From contig JALVXV010000307.1 in assembly GCA_027038235.1 (NCBI GenBank), forward strand, positions 1 to 5,692: 5,692 nucleotides of DNA. The letters are read 5' to 3'. A program made the position numbers and the translations under genes. This document shows, piece by piece, positions 1 through 5,692 of the stretch. The notes beneath the pieces are model-generated. The model saw only the letters and a program-made list of their open reading frames with translations. It did no database searches and was not told where the DNA came from. This DNA is from Campylobacterales bacterium (GTDB lineage: Bacteria > Campylobacterota > Campylobacteria > Campylobacterales > JALSKU01). Position 1 is the first letter of the stretch, and every line of letters starts with the position of its first letter.

Positions 1-1136
1 TTATTTGCTATCAATTCAAACTCTTTTTCTTTCATGCCTCTACTTGTAAGAGCAGGTGAACCTATCCTAATGCCACTTGTTACAAATGGACTTCTTGTTT
101 CGCCCGGAACTGTATTTTTATTGACAGTTATCCCAGCATTTCCCAAAGCTATATCAGCATCTTTGCCACTAAAGCTCTTATCTAAAAATGATACCAAGAT
201 AAGATGATTGTCTGTTCCGCCACTTACTATATTATACCCTCTTTTTAATAAAACTTCAGCTAAAACTTTTGCATTTTTTTTCACCTGCTTTGCATACTCT
301 TTCCAGCTAGGCTTTAGGTTGTACTTAAAACCTACCGCTTTAGCTGCAATGACATGTACTAAAGGTCCTCCTTGAATACCCGGAAAAATAGCACTATTTA
401 TCTTTTTTGCTATATCCTCATCATTTGATAGTATAAGTCCTCCTCTTGGACCTCTTAGGGTTTTATGAGTTGTAGTTGTTACAACATGGCAGTGAGGAAA
501 AGGGTGAGGATGTTCACTAGCTACTACAAGACCTGCTATATGAGCTACATCGGCAAAAAGATATGCTCCAACCTCATCAGCTATCTCTCTAAATTTTTTA
601 AAATCTATCTCTCTAGGATATGCACTTGCCCCACAAACTATAAGCTTTGGTTGGACAATTTTAGCTATCTTTCTTACCTCATCATAATCAATATATCCAT
701 CTTCATTTACTCCATAGAAAAAGCTTGAGTAAGTTTTGCCTGAACTACTTACTTTTGAGCCATGAGTTAAGTGTCCACCCTGACTTAGATCCATACCAAG
801 TATCTTATCGTAAGGTTTTAAAAGGGCTTGATATACACCCTGATTTGCTTGAGAGCCTGAATTTGGCTGAACATTTGCAAAATTACAGTTAAAAAGTTTA
901 CAAGCTCTATCTATAGCTAATTGCTCTACTTTATCGGCATATTCGCATCCACCATAGTATCTCTTGTTTGGATAGCCTTCAGCATACTTGTTTGTAAATA
1001 CACTACCCATAGCCTCCATGACAGCTGGATATGTAAAATTTTCACTAGCAATCATCTCAAGGTGTTCGCTTTGTCTTTTTAACTCCTCTTCACAAAGTGC
1101 ATAAATATCAGGATCACTATCTTTTAAAAAACTCAT
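1..1136 (-). CDS. glyA: Serine hydroxymethyltransferase, 3' end cut by window edge
   Basis: PLP-dependent cytosolic enzyme that converts serine and tetrahydrofolate to glycine and 5,10-methylene-tetrahydrofolate, the main source of one-carbon units. I translated the minus strand from ATG at 1134-1136 and found 378 codons with no in-frame stop; the frame runs off the left edge, so roughly 35-40 C-terminal residues of a ~415-residue protein are missing. Visible hallmarks are SENF near residues 31-34, YAEGYPNKRYYGG at 51-63, FADVAHIAGL at 194-203 (PLP-contacting D196 and H199), VVTTTTHKTLRGPRGG with the Schiff-base lysine K225, FPGIQGGP, and GIRIGSPALT at 355-364 with the presumed substrate-carboxylate arginine R357. 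The start is supported by an AGGA ribosome binding site 6 nt upstream. The ATG overlaps the lysS TGA by 4 bp (ATGA), implying translational coupling. From memory the sequence is very close to C. jejuni GlyA, also downstream of lysS. Identification is secure. Confidence 0.97.
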   Translation of the reverse strand, partial: MSFLKDSDPDIYALCEEELKRQSEHLEMIASENFTYPAVMEAMGSVFTNKYAEGYPNKRYYGGCEYADKVEQLAIDRACKLFNCNFANVQPNSGSQANQGVYQALLKPYDKILGMDLSQGGHLTHGSKVSSSGKTYSSFFYGVNEDGYIDYDEVRKIAKIVQPKLIVCGASAYPREIDFKKFREIADEVGAYLFADVAHIAGLVVASEHPHPFPHCHVVTTTTHKTLRGPRGGLILSNDEDIAKKINSAIFPGIQGGPLVHVIAAKAVGFKYNLKPSWKEYAKQVKKNAKVLAEVLLKRGYNIVSGGTDNHLILVSFLDKSFSGKDADIALGNAGITVNKNTVPGETRSPFVTSGIRIGSPALTSRGMKEKEFELIAN

Positions 1137-2647
1137 TTATCTTCCTTTTCATCTTTTGATTTGGTTACAAGCGGTTTCATTGCTGGAAAAAGTATAACAT
1201 CTCTAATAGAGTGTTGGTTGGTTAAAAGCATAACAAGTCTATCTATGCCTATACCTTCACCCGCGGTCGGAGGCATAGCATAGCATAAAGCCTTTACATA
1301 GTCCTCATCCATTTCATGAGCTTCATCATCTCCGGCATTTTTAGCTTCAATTTGAGACTTAAATCTCTCATATTGATCTTGTGGATCATTTAACTCATTA
1401 AATCCATTTGCTATCTCTTTTCCAGCACAAAAAAGTTCAAACCTTTCAGCAATATTTGGGTTTTTATCACTTCTTCTTGAAAGTGGGCTTATCTCTATAG
1501 GGAAATCTATGATAAAGGTAGGATTTATTAGCTTATCCTCTACAAAATTGTCAAAAAGTTCAGCCTTTAAATGTCCTAAATCACTCCTCTTGTTGACTTT
1601 GATATCTTTTTCTTTTAAAAAGTTAAGGATCTTCTCTTTATCATTTATAATATCACTTGGAATACCACCTATCTTTGTTAGTGAGTCATCATAGGTAACT
1701 TTTGCAAAAGGTGCTGAAAAGTCTATCTGCATATCTCCATAATTTATCACTTTATTAAGTCCAAGTCTATCTAAAATCGTCATAAAAAGCTCTTCAGTTA
1801 ATGCCATTAGATCTTTATAGGTGTGATATGCCCAATAAAACTCTATCATGGTAAACTCTGGATTGTGAGTTAGATCCATGCCCTCATTTCTAAAGTTTCT
1901 ATTTATCTCAAATACTGCTTCAAATCCACCTACAACCAATCTTTTTAGATAAAGTTCAGGTGCAATTCTAAGGTATCTTTCAACCCCCAAAGCATTGTGA
2001 TATGTTATAAAAGGTTTTGCATTTGCTCCACCGGCAATAGGGTGCATCATCGGAGTTTCGACTTCTAAAAAGTTTTTGTTTTCAAAAAATGACCTTATAG
2101 TGCTTACTATGATACTTCTAGTTTTGAAAACCTTCTTAACATCGCTATTCATTATCATATCAAGGTATCTTTGTCTATATCTAAGCTCTTTATCGCTAAG
2201 TCCATGAAATTTTTCTGGAAGTGGTGTGATAGCTTTGGTAACCAAGCTTAACTCTTTAGCATGTAGAGTAAGCTCTCCTGTTTTAGTAATAAAAGCAAAG
2301 CCACATACCTTGATAATATCACCTACTTCAATATACTTTTTTATATCTTTAAACCATTTTGCCCCTAGTGCATCTTTGCTGATATAAACTTGCAGTAAAC
2401 CTTCACTATCTTCTATCTTTAAAAAGGCAGCTTTTCCCATAAGTCTTAAAAATTTTATCCTACCATTTACACAGCCAAGCGAGTTTTCATCTCTTTTTTC
2501 TTCACTTTGTAAAACATAGGAGAATTTATCCAAAAACTCTTTGGTTGACAACTCTTTTGAGATGTTGTGAGGATATGGATTTATCCCCTTTTGTCTTAAC
2601 TCATTTGCCTTTTGAACTCTTTGGAGTTCATACTCATTTAAATCCAA
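1133..2647 (-). CDS. lysS: Lysyl-tRNA synthetase, class II
   Basis: Cytoplasmic enzyme that charges tRNA(Lys) with lysine using ATP. The 504-residue product matches the usual bacterial LysS length. An N-terminal OB-fold anticodon-binding domain spans about 58-140. The class II catalytic domain follows: motif 1 around FLEVETPMMHPIAGGANAKP (193-212), motif 2 at FEINRNFRNEGMDLTHNPEF (246-265) with the ATP-contacting arginines, and motif 3 at GEGIGIDRLVMLL (463-475). DFPIEISPLSRR (381-392) and NGFNELNDPQDQYERF (414-429) are typical of LysRS. The tail is charged and lysine-rich. The start is TTG (2645-2647): the fur TAA at 2657-2659 is in the same frame three codons upstream and no ATG lies before residue 70, so TTG is effectively forced. 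A strong AAGGAAG ribosome binding site precedes it. It lies 9 bp after fur and overlaps glyA by 4 bp. Similarity to C. jejuni LysS is high from memory. Confidence 0.97.
   Translation of the reverse strand: MDLNEYELQRVQKANELRQKGINPYPHNISKELSTKEFLDKFSYVLQSEEKRDENSLGCVNGRIKFLRLMGKAAFLKIEDSEGLLQVYISKDALGAKWFKDIKKYIEVGDIIKVCGFAFITKTGELTLHAKELSLVTKAITPLPEKFHGLSDKELRYRQRYLDMIMNSDVKKVFKTRSIIVSTIRSFFENKNFLEVETPMMHPIAGGANAKPFITYHNALGVERYLRIAPELYLKRLVVGGFEAVFEINRNFRNEGMDLTHNPEFTMIEFYWAYHTYKDLMALTEELFMTILDRLGLNKVINYGDMQIDFSAPFAKVTYDDSLTKIGGIPSDIINDKEKILNFLKEKDIKVNKRSDLGHLKAELFDNFVEDKLINPTFIIDFPIEISPLSRRSDKNPNIAERFELFCAGKEIANGFNELNDPQDQYERFKSQIEAKNAGDDEAHEMDEDYVKALCYAMPPTAGEGIGIDRLVMLLTNQHSIRDVILFPAMKPLVTKSKDEKEDK
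1143..1146 (-). promoter_or_regulatory. Ribosome binding site of glyA
   Basis: AGGA on the minus strand, 6 nt before the glyA ATG and inside the last codons of lysS. It supports the ATG at 1134-1136 and independent or coupled re-initiation across the ATGA overlap. Confidence 0.75.
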
Positions 2648-2650
2648 TTT

Positions 2651-2657
2651 CTTCCTT
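2651..2657 (-). promoter_or_regulatory. Ribosome binding site that fixes the lysS TTG start
   Basis: AAGGAAG on the minus strand, overlapping the first base of the fur TAA stop codon in transcribed order and ending a few bases before the lysS TTG. The AGGA core (2653-2656) is 5 nt from the TTG. Together with the in-frame fur stop three codons upstream, it identifies TTG as the initiation codon. Confidence 0.8.
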
Positions 2658-3118
2658 TATGAATATTTTAATTTTTTTCTACACTCTTTACAGATACCAT
2701 GAAGTTGTAAGGAGTGGCTTTTTATCAAAAAGTGATACTCTTTAGCGATCTCAAGTTGCCTCTGTTCTATCTGTTCATCTTCAAACTCTATAATAGTCCC
2801 ACACATATCACAAATAAGGTGATCATGGTGAGGCTTTATGGCTATTTCATACTTTTTGCCAGATTGTCCAAAAGAGATAGAAGTTATCATCTTTGACTCT
2901 TCTAAAAGGTTTAAAGTCCTATAGATCGTAGCTATACCTATGTTTAATTTTGGATACTCATTTTTTATCTGCAGATATAACTCTTCAGGTGTAAAATGCT
3001 TATTGTATCTATATAAAATCTCTAAAACTACCTCTCTTTGTTTGGTATATTTAAGACTATTTCTCTTTAAAGTATCTTTAAAATATAAAATAAGCTCATC
3101 ATAAGTAAATTTAAGCAA
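2657..3118 (-). CDS. fur: Ferric uptake regulator (Fur)
   Basis: Metal-responsive dimeric DNA-binding repressor that, with Fe(II), shuts off iron-uptake genes. The product is 153 residues, close to C. jejuni Fur (about 157). The N-terminal winged helix contains LKYTKQREVVLEIL (22-35) and the recognition-helix segment NIGIATIYRTLNLLEE (59-74). The C-terminal half has the metal-site motif PHHDHLIC (96-103), a structural zinc site from two CxxC pairs (C103/C106 and C143/C146), and further candidate ligands E118 and H135. The alternatives PerR and Zur are less likely because ISFGQSGKKYE and the PHHDH layout follow Campylobacterota Fur as I recall it; a PerR assignment cannot be fully excluded without alignment. 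H140 occupies the place where many Fur proteins have tyrosine before GxC. The start is TTG (3116-3118): an in-frame TAA lies two codons upstream (3122-3124) and no in-frame ATG occurs before residue 77. It sits 19 bp downstream of cvpA and 9 bp upstream of lysS. Confidence 0.94.
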   Translation of the reverse strand: MLKFTYDELILYFKDTLKRNSLKYTKQREVVLEILYRYNKHFTPEELYLQIKNEYPKLNIGIATIYRTLNLLEESKMITSISFGQSGKKYEIAIKPHHDHLICDMCGTIIEFEDEQIEQRQLEIAKEYHFLIKSHSLQLHGICKECRKKLKYS

Positions 3119-3126
3119 TTTTTATT

Positions 3127-3130
3127 TCCT
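3127..3130 (-). promoter_or_regulatory. Ribosome binding site that fixes the fur TTG start
   Basis: AGGA on the minus strand, 8 nt before the TTG at 3116-3118, in the 19-bp gap between cvpA and fur. The in-frame TAA at 3122-3124 lies between this site and the TTG, so no upstream start in this frame is possible. Confidence 0.75.
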
Positions 3131-3137
3131 AAATATA

Positions 3138-3704
3138 TTACTTTTCATTGCTACTATTATTATCAGTAGAAATTACCTCTTTTATAGGTTGTATAATAAC
3201 CTTTTTATCATTATCAAGCTTGAATTTTACTATATACTTTCCACTTTTTATAAGATATGGATATATGTATGAATTTTGTAACTTGCTATCTATAGTACCT
3301 TTAAAAATTTCCATACTTCTTAAGGCATAAACTAAAACTGAAAAGATTAGAAAAATTTTAAGCGAACCTACTAAAAAGCCTAGTATTCTATTTAATAGCC
3401 CTAGTCCACTTAAACCCATAAGTTTTGTAAATAAAAATCCTATAAAAATTGAGGCTAACCAAAAAGCTAAAAGAGCTACTAAAAAACCTATGAAATAGAT
3501 AGAAGATCTATTTGCGATATGGTATATAGAGCTATCTATCAACTCTCCAACATTTTGAGCATATCTTGAAGCTACAAATATACCACCAACGATACCAACA
3601 AGTCCAAAGACCTCCTTTACAAGCCCATTGAACAAGCCTTTTACACCAAAGATAAGTAGTAAAACTCCAATCCCAAGATCAAAAAAAGAGATATTTTCCA
3701 TCAT
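3138..3704 (-). CDS. cvpA: CvpA-family inner-membrane protein
   Basis: A 188-residue polytopic membrane protein of the CvpA family, named for colicin V production in E. coli and linked in other bacteria to envelope homeostasis; its molecular activity is not settled. Four hydrophobic segments are visible at about 8-23, 29-46, 70-93 and 102-128. The family signature near the N terminus is present: FFDLGIGVLLL followed by the glycine-containing turn VKGLFNGLVKEVFGLVG (21-37), then the glycine-rich GLSGLGLLNRILGFLVGSLK (97-116). The last 50-60 residues are hydrophilic and lysine-rich, ending in a Ser/Asn-rich tail, probably cytoplasmic. The start codon is the first of two consecutive ATGs (3702-3704); it overlaps the TGA of the upstream cyclase gene as ATGA. 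An AAGGTGG ribosome binding site lies 7 nt upstream, so either ATG would work. A cvpA-like gene upstream of fur also occurs in C. jejuni, as I recall. The family call is firm; the role is unknown. Confidence 0.88.
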   Translation of the reverse strand: MMENISFFDLGIGVLLLIFGVKGLFNGLVKEVFGLVGIVGGIFVASRYAQNVGELIDSSIYHIANRSSIYFIGFLVALLAFWLASIFIGFLFTKLMGLSGLGLLNRILGFLVGSLKIFLIFSVLVYALRSMEIFKGTIDSKLQNSYIYPYLIKSGKYIVKFKLDNDKKVIIQPIKEVISTDNNSSNEK

Positions 3705-4636
3705 TTAGTTACCACCTTATTTTTTCCTTCCTCTTTTGCCTTATACAAAGCTTCATCAGCTCTTTCTATAATGCTTTCAACAGTATCATTTTGTATATGC
3801 TCTGTAGCACCGCCACTCATTGTGATATGAATAGTGGAGTTTTTATATCTTAACTTACTTTCACTAATAATTTTTAAAACTCTTTTAGCTATCTTTTGGG
3901 CCTCATCCAATTCAATTCTGTTTAAGACGACAACAAATTCATCACCACCAAATCTATAACTTTTTACTTCACTTCTAAGATTGTTTTGAAGTACTTTTGC
4001 TATGTAAATAAGAGTTTTATCTCCAGCAACATGACCATAGTTATCATTTATCTTTTTAAAATCATCCAAATCAAACATAATAATAGAAAGATCAAGCTTT
4101 TTATCTTTACCAAATTCAAGTATCCTCTCTAAATCTCTAAAGAGTGCTCTTTTGTTGTAGAGTTTTGTTAGAGGATCTATATTTGATTCTTTTTCAAGTA
4201 GTAGTATCTCCTCTTGTAGCCTAATGATAGTCTTATCAGCCTCTTTTAGAGTATAAATTAGATTTTTATGAAACTCATCAAAGCTCTTTATCAGCTTTGT
4301 ATAATCAAAATCCTCTAAATCTTTTGTAATCTTATTTAAATCTATAGAGCTTTTTTTGATATGTTCATTTGTCTTACTGAACTCCTTTATAGACTCTTTA
4401 GCTATACTATAGCAACTATCTACTACTTTATGATCTTTTATATTTATGATAGATTCTATAAGATATGAATTTTTTTTCATAAGAGAATCGATCTTTTTAT
4501 CCCTTTTTGCTTTTAATATCTCTATAAATGAGTCTTGATAATACTTTGGATATGGAGGGATATCCAACTCCTTTAAGTGTTTAAAAACACTATCGCCTAC
4601 CTCTTTAATGTAGTCATTAAGCTCTGTATCTTTCAC
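3701..4636 (-). CDS. Diguanylate cyclase with GGDEF domain, soluble
   Basis: Predicted to condense two GTP into cyclic di-GMP. From the GTG at 4634-4636 the product is 311 residues. The GGDEF domain fills the C-terminal half: DPLTKLYNKRAL (154-165), FDLDDFKKINDNYGH (188-202, metal- and GTP-binding), the intact active-site loop RFGGDEF (228-234), and the closing ADEALYKAKEEGKNKV (293-308). Residues ~130-151 form a likely coiled-coil signalling helix. The N-terminal ~130 residues are helix-rich with an IPPYPKYYQDSF element (26-37); I recognise no PAS, GAF, REC or HAMP domain and no membrane segment. The inhibitory RxxD site reads R221-S-E-V224, so its Asp is missing. An upstream GTG at 4655-4657, immediately after the pilT stop, would give 318 residues, but it has no clear ribosome binding site, whereas the 4634 GTG has AAGGA 5 nt upstream. 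The gene follows pilT and overlaps cvpA by 4 bp, suggesting a link to pilus-driven surface behaviour (inference). Confidence 0.9.
   Translation of the reverse strand: MKDTELNDYIKEVGDSVFKHLKELDIPPYPKYYQDSFIEILKAKRDKKIDSLMKKNSYLIESIINIKDHKVVDSCYSIAKESIKEFSKTNEHIKKSSIDLNKITKDLEDFDYTKLIKSFDEFHKNLIYTLKEADKTIIRLQEEILLLEKESNIDPLTKLYNKRALFRDLERILEFGKDKKLDLSIIMFDLDDFKKINDNYGHVAGDKTLIYIAKVLQNNLRSEVKSYRFGGDEFVVVLNRIELDEAQKIAKRVLKIISESKLRYKNSTIHITMSGGATEHIQNDTVESIIERADEALYKAKEEGKNKVVTK
3712..3718 (-). promoter_or_regulatory. Ribosome binding site of cvpA
   Basis: AAGGTGG on the minus strand, inside the last codons of the diguanylate cyclase gene, 7 nt before the first of two adjacent cvpA ATG codons. 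It supports re-initiation at the ATGA stop/start overlap. Confidence 0.7.
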
Positions 4637-4641
4637 TTTTT

Positions 4642-4646
4642 TCCTT
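4642..4646 (-). promoter_or_regulatory. Ribosome binding site favouring the downstream GTG of the cyclase gene
   Basis: AAGGA on the minus strand, 5 nt before the GTG at 4634-4636. The competing GTG at 4655-4657 touches the pilT stop and has no comparable purine tract at proper distance. This decides for the 311-residue product, with moderate confidence. Confidence 0.6.
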
Positions 4647-4657
4647 TTTAAACCCAC

Positions 4658-5692
4658 TTACTGATAAGATAAGCCTATGAGATTAGCCAACTCTTGAGGT
4701 TGTGTTGAGTATCTTAGGGCAGTTTCTCTATCTATTAAGTTAAGGTCAATAGCATCCACCATTGATTGTGTTTGTGTTCTCATGCCAGATTTCATTTGAT
4801 TTAATTGCATTTGTGAATAGATTTGGTGCAATTTATTCTCTCTTATTAGATTTGATATAGCAGAGTTTGTTAAAAGTATCTCAAGTATTGCTACCCTGCC
4901 ACCTCCAAGCTTTGGAAGTAGGCTTTGAGATATGATAGCTGTCAATGATGTTGAGAGCATATTTCTTACTTGTACCTGCTCTCCACCTTCAAAACTATCA
5001 ACTATTCTATTGACTGTTTGTACTGCAGAGTTTGTATGCAAAGTAGCAAATACAAGGTGTCCTGTTTCTGCAGCGGTTATAGCTGTAGATATGGTCTCTC
5101 TATCTCTCATCTCACCAACCAAGATAACATCAGGATCTTCCCTTAGAGAGAACTTTAAACCATTTGCAAAGCTATAGGTGTCAACTCCAACATTTCTATG
5201 TGAAAAGAGAGACTTTTTATTTTGATGAATAAATTCCACAGGATCTTCTATGGTAATGATATGTTTTGCCTCAGTTATATTTATCTCATTTAGCATAGCT
5301 GCTAGTGTAGTTGATTTACCACTTCCTGTTGGTCCTGTTACTAGTATAAGACCCTTCTCCTTTTTGACAATCTTTTTGAAAATTTCAGGAAGTTTTAATT
5401 CGTCTAAAGATGGTATCTCAGTTGGAATAGTTCTAAATGCTGCTGCTAAAATACCATTCATAGTATAGTAGTAGTTACCCCTAAATCTTCCTATATTTGG
5501 AAGTTCTATAGCAAAGTCTAGCTCTCTTTGCTCTTCAAGCTCCTTTTTTTGTTTGTCAGTTATCAAGGTATAACACATCGCCTCTATAGCTTGACCTGTA
5601 AGTTTTGGCAAATCAAGTGGAGTCAATTTGCCATCTATTCTTATCTGTGGTTCACTTCTACTTACAAGGTGTAAGTCAGAGGCTTTATACTC
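4658..5692 (-). CDS. pilT: Type IV pilus retraction ATPase PilT, 5' end cut by window edge
   Basis: Hexameric cytoplasmic ATPase of the secretion-ATPase superfamily that drives pilin disassembly and pilus retraction (twitching, DNA uptake, adhesion). The frame is open to the right edge: 344 codons are visible, beginning EYKASDLHLVSRSEPQIRIDGKL, which matches the PilT N-terminal PAS-like domain, so only about 10-15 residues are missing. The in-frame TTG at 5624-5626 is internal and not a start. In visible-residue numbering: Walker A GPTGSGKST (120-128, K126), Asp box ITIEDPVEF (146-154), Walker B region LREDPDVILVGEMRD (183-197, E185) and His box TGHLVFATLHTN (210-221). The PilT-type C-terminal motif appears as AISNLIRE (278-285), against the usual AIRNLIRE. 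This motif and the length favour PilT over PilU or PilB. The stop TAA at 4658-4660 directly abuts the cyclase gene. Confidence 0.95.
   Translation of the reverse strand, partial: EYKASDLHLVSRSEPQIRIDGKLTPLDLPKLTGQAIEAMCYTLITDKQKKELEEQRELDFAIELPNIGRFRGNYYYTMNGILAAAFRTIPTEIPSLDELKLPEIFKKIVKKEKGLILVTGPTGSGKSTTLAAMLNEINITEAKHIITIEDPVEFIHQNKKSLFSHRNVGVDTYSFANGLKFSLREDPDVILVGEMRDRETISTAITAAETGHLVFATLHTNSAVQTVNRIVDSFEGGEQVQVRNMLSTSLTAIISQSLLPKLGGGRVAILEILLTNSAISNLIRENKLHQIYSQMQLNQMKSGMRTQTQSMVDAIDLNLIDRETALRYSTQPQELANLIGLSYQ

Noticed and set aside
465..728. Plus-strand reading frame of 87 codons
   Set aside because: It lies wholly inside glyA on the opposite strand, has Cys/Tyr/Ser-rich low-quality composition, and the glyA frame is intact and conserved across the same bases.
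1509..1694. Plus-strand reading frame of 61 codons inside lysS
   Set aside because: Antisense shadow of lysS, with no ribosome binding site or recognisable protein.
2545..2896. Two plus-strand reading frames across the lysS-fur junction
   Set aside because: Both are antisense to well-conserved lysS and fur coding sequence and resemble no family.
3131..3146. TAATAT sequence before fur as a -10 promoter element
   Set aside because: Such hexamers are common by chance in this AT-rich DNA, and I saw no convincing extended context, so it is not listed as a promoter.
3148..3330. Plus-strand hydrophobic reading frame of 60 codons opposite cvpA
   Set aside because: Hydrophobicity is a by-product of reading AT-rich membrane-protein codons in reverse; no supporting signals.
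4932..5468. Two plus-strand reading frames opposite pilT
   Set aside because: They lie opposite the Walker A, Walker B and His-box codons of pilT, whose conservation explains the openness of the other strand.
4658..5626. pilT starting at the TTG at 5624-5626
   Set aside because: The frame continues upstream to the window edge with ASDLHL and PQIRIDGKL, which belong to the PilT N-terminal domain, so the TTG is an internal leucine codon.

Overview
The window is a compact, AT-rich, one-way gene cluster. All six genes lie on the minus strand, so transcription runs from high to low coordinates: pilT (5' end cut by the right edge), a GGDEF diguanylate cyclase, a CvpA-family membrane protein, fur, lysS and glyA (3' end cut by the left edge). 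There are no gaps of note: the junctions are about 0-21 bp, a 4-bp overlap, 19 bp, 9 bp and a 4-bp overlap. I saw no tRNA, rRNA, insertion sequence, CRISPR array, long repeat or terminator.

The proteins point to Campylobacterota (formerly Epsilonproteobacteria). From memory, Fur, LysS and GlyA resemble the Campylobacter jejuni proteins closely over their whole length, and fur-lysS-glyA is the C. jejuni gene order. A type IV pilus retraction ATPase and a c-di-GMP synthase at the head of the cluster do not fit C. jejuni. They suggest an environmental member of the phylum, such as a Sulfurimonas-, Arcobacter- or Nautilia-like lineage; I cannot narrow this further.

Right part (3701-5692): PilT powers pilus retraction (twitching, surface attachment), and the next gene makes c-di-GMP, the usual signal for the choice between motility and attachment. 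Middle (2657-3704): a four-helix CvpA-type inner-membrane protein, then the iron-responsive repressor Fur. Left (1-2647): lysyl-tRNA synthetase and serine hydroxymethyltransferase, which supply charged tRNA and one-carbon units/glycine. The tight spacing and stop/start overlaps imply one transcript with translational coupling, placing surface behaviour, iron regulation and core metabolism under shared expression.

The most distinctive details are three consecutive non-ATG starts of which two (fur and lysS, both TTG) are forced by in-frame stops just upstream; a diguanylate cyclase with an intact GGDEF catalytic motif but a broken RxxD inhibitory site; and a one-residue change in the PilT AIRNLIRE motif. 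I do not see a clearly new biological system; this is mainly a conserved housekeeping cluster with an interesting pilT-cyclase front end.
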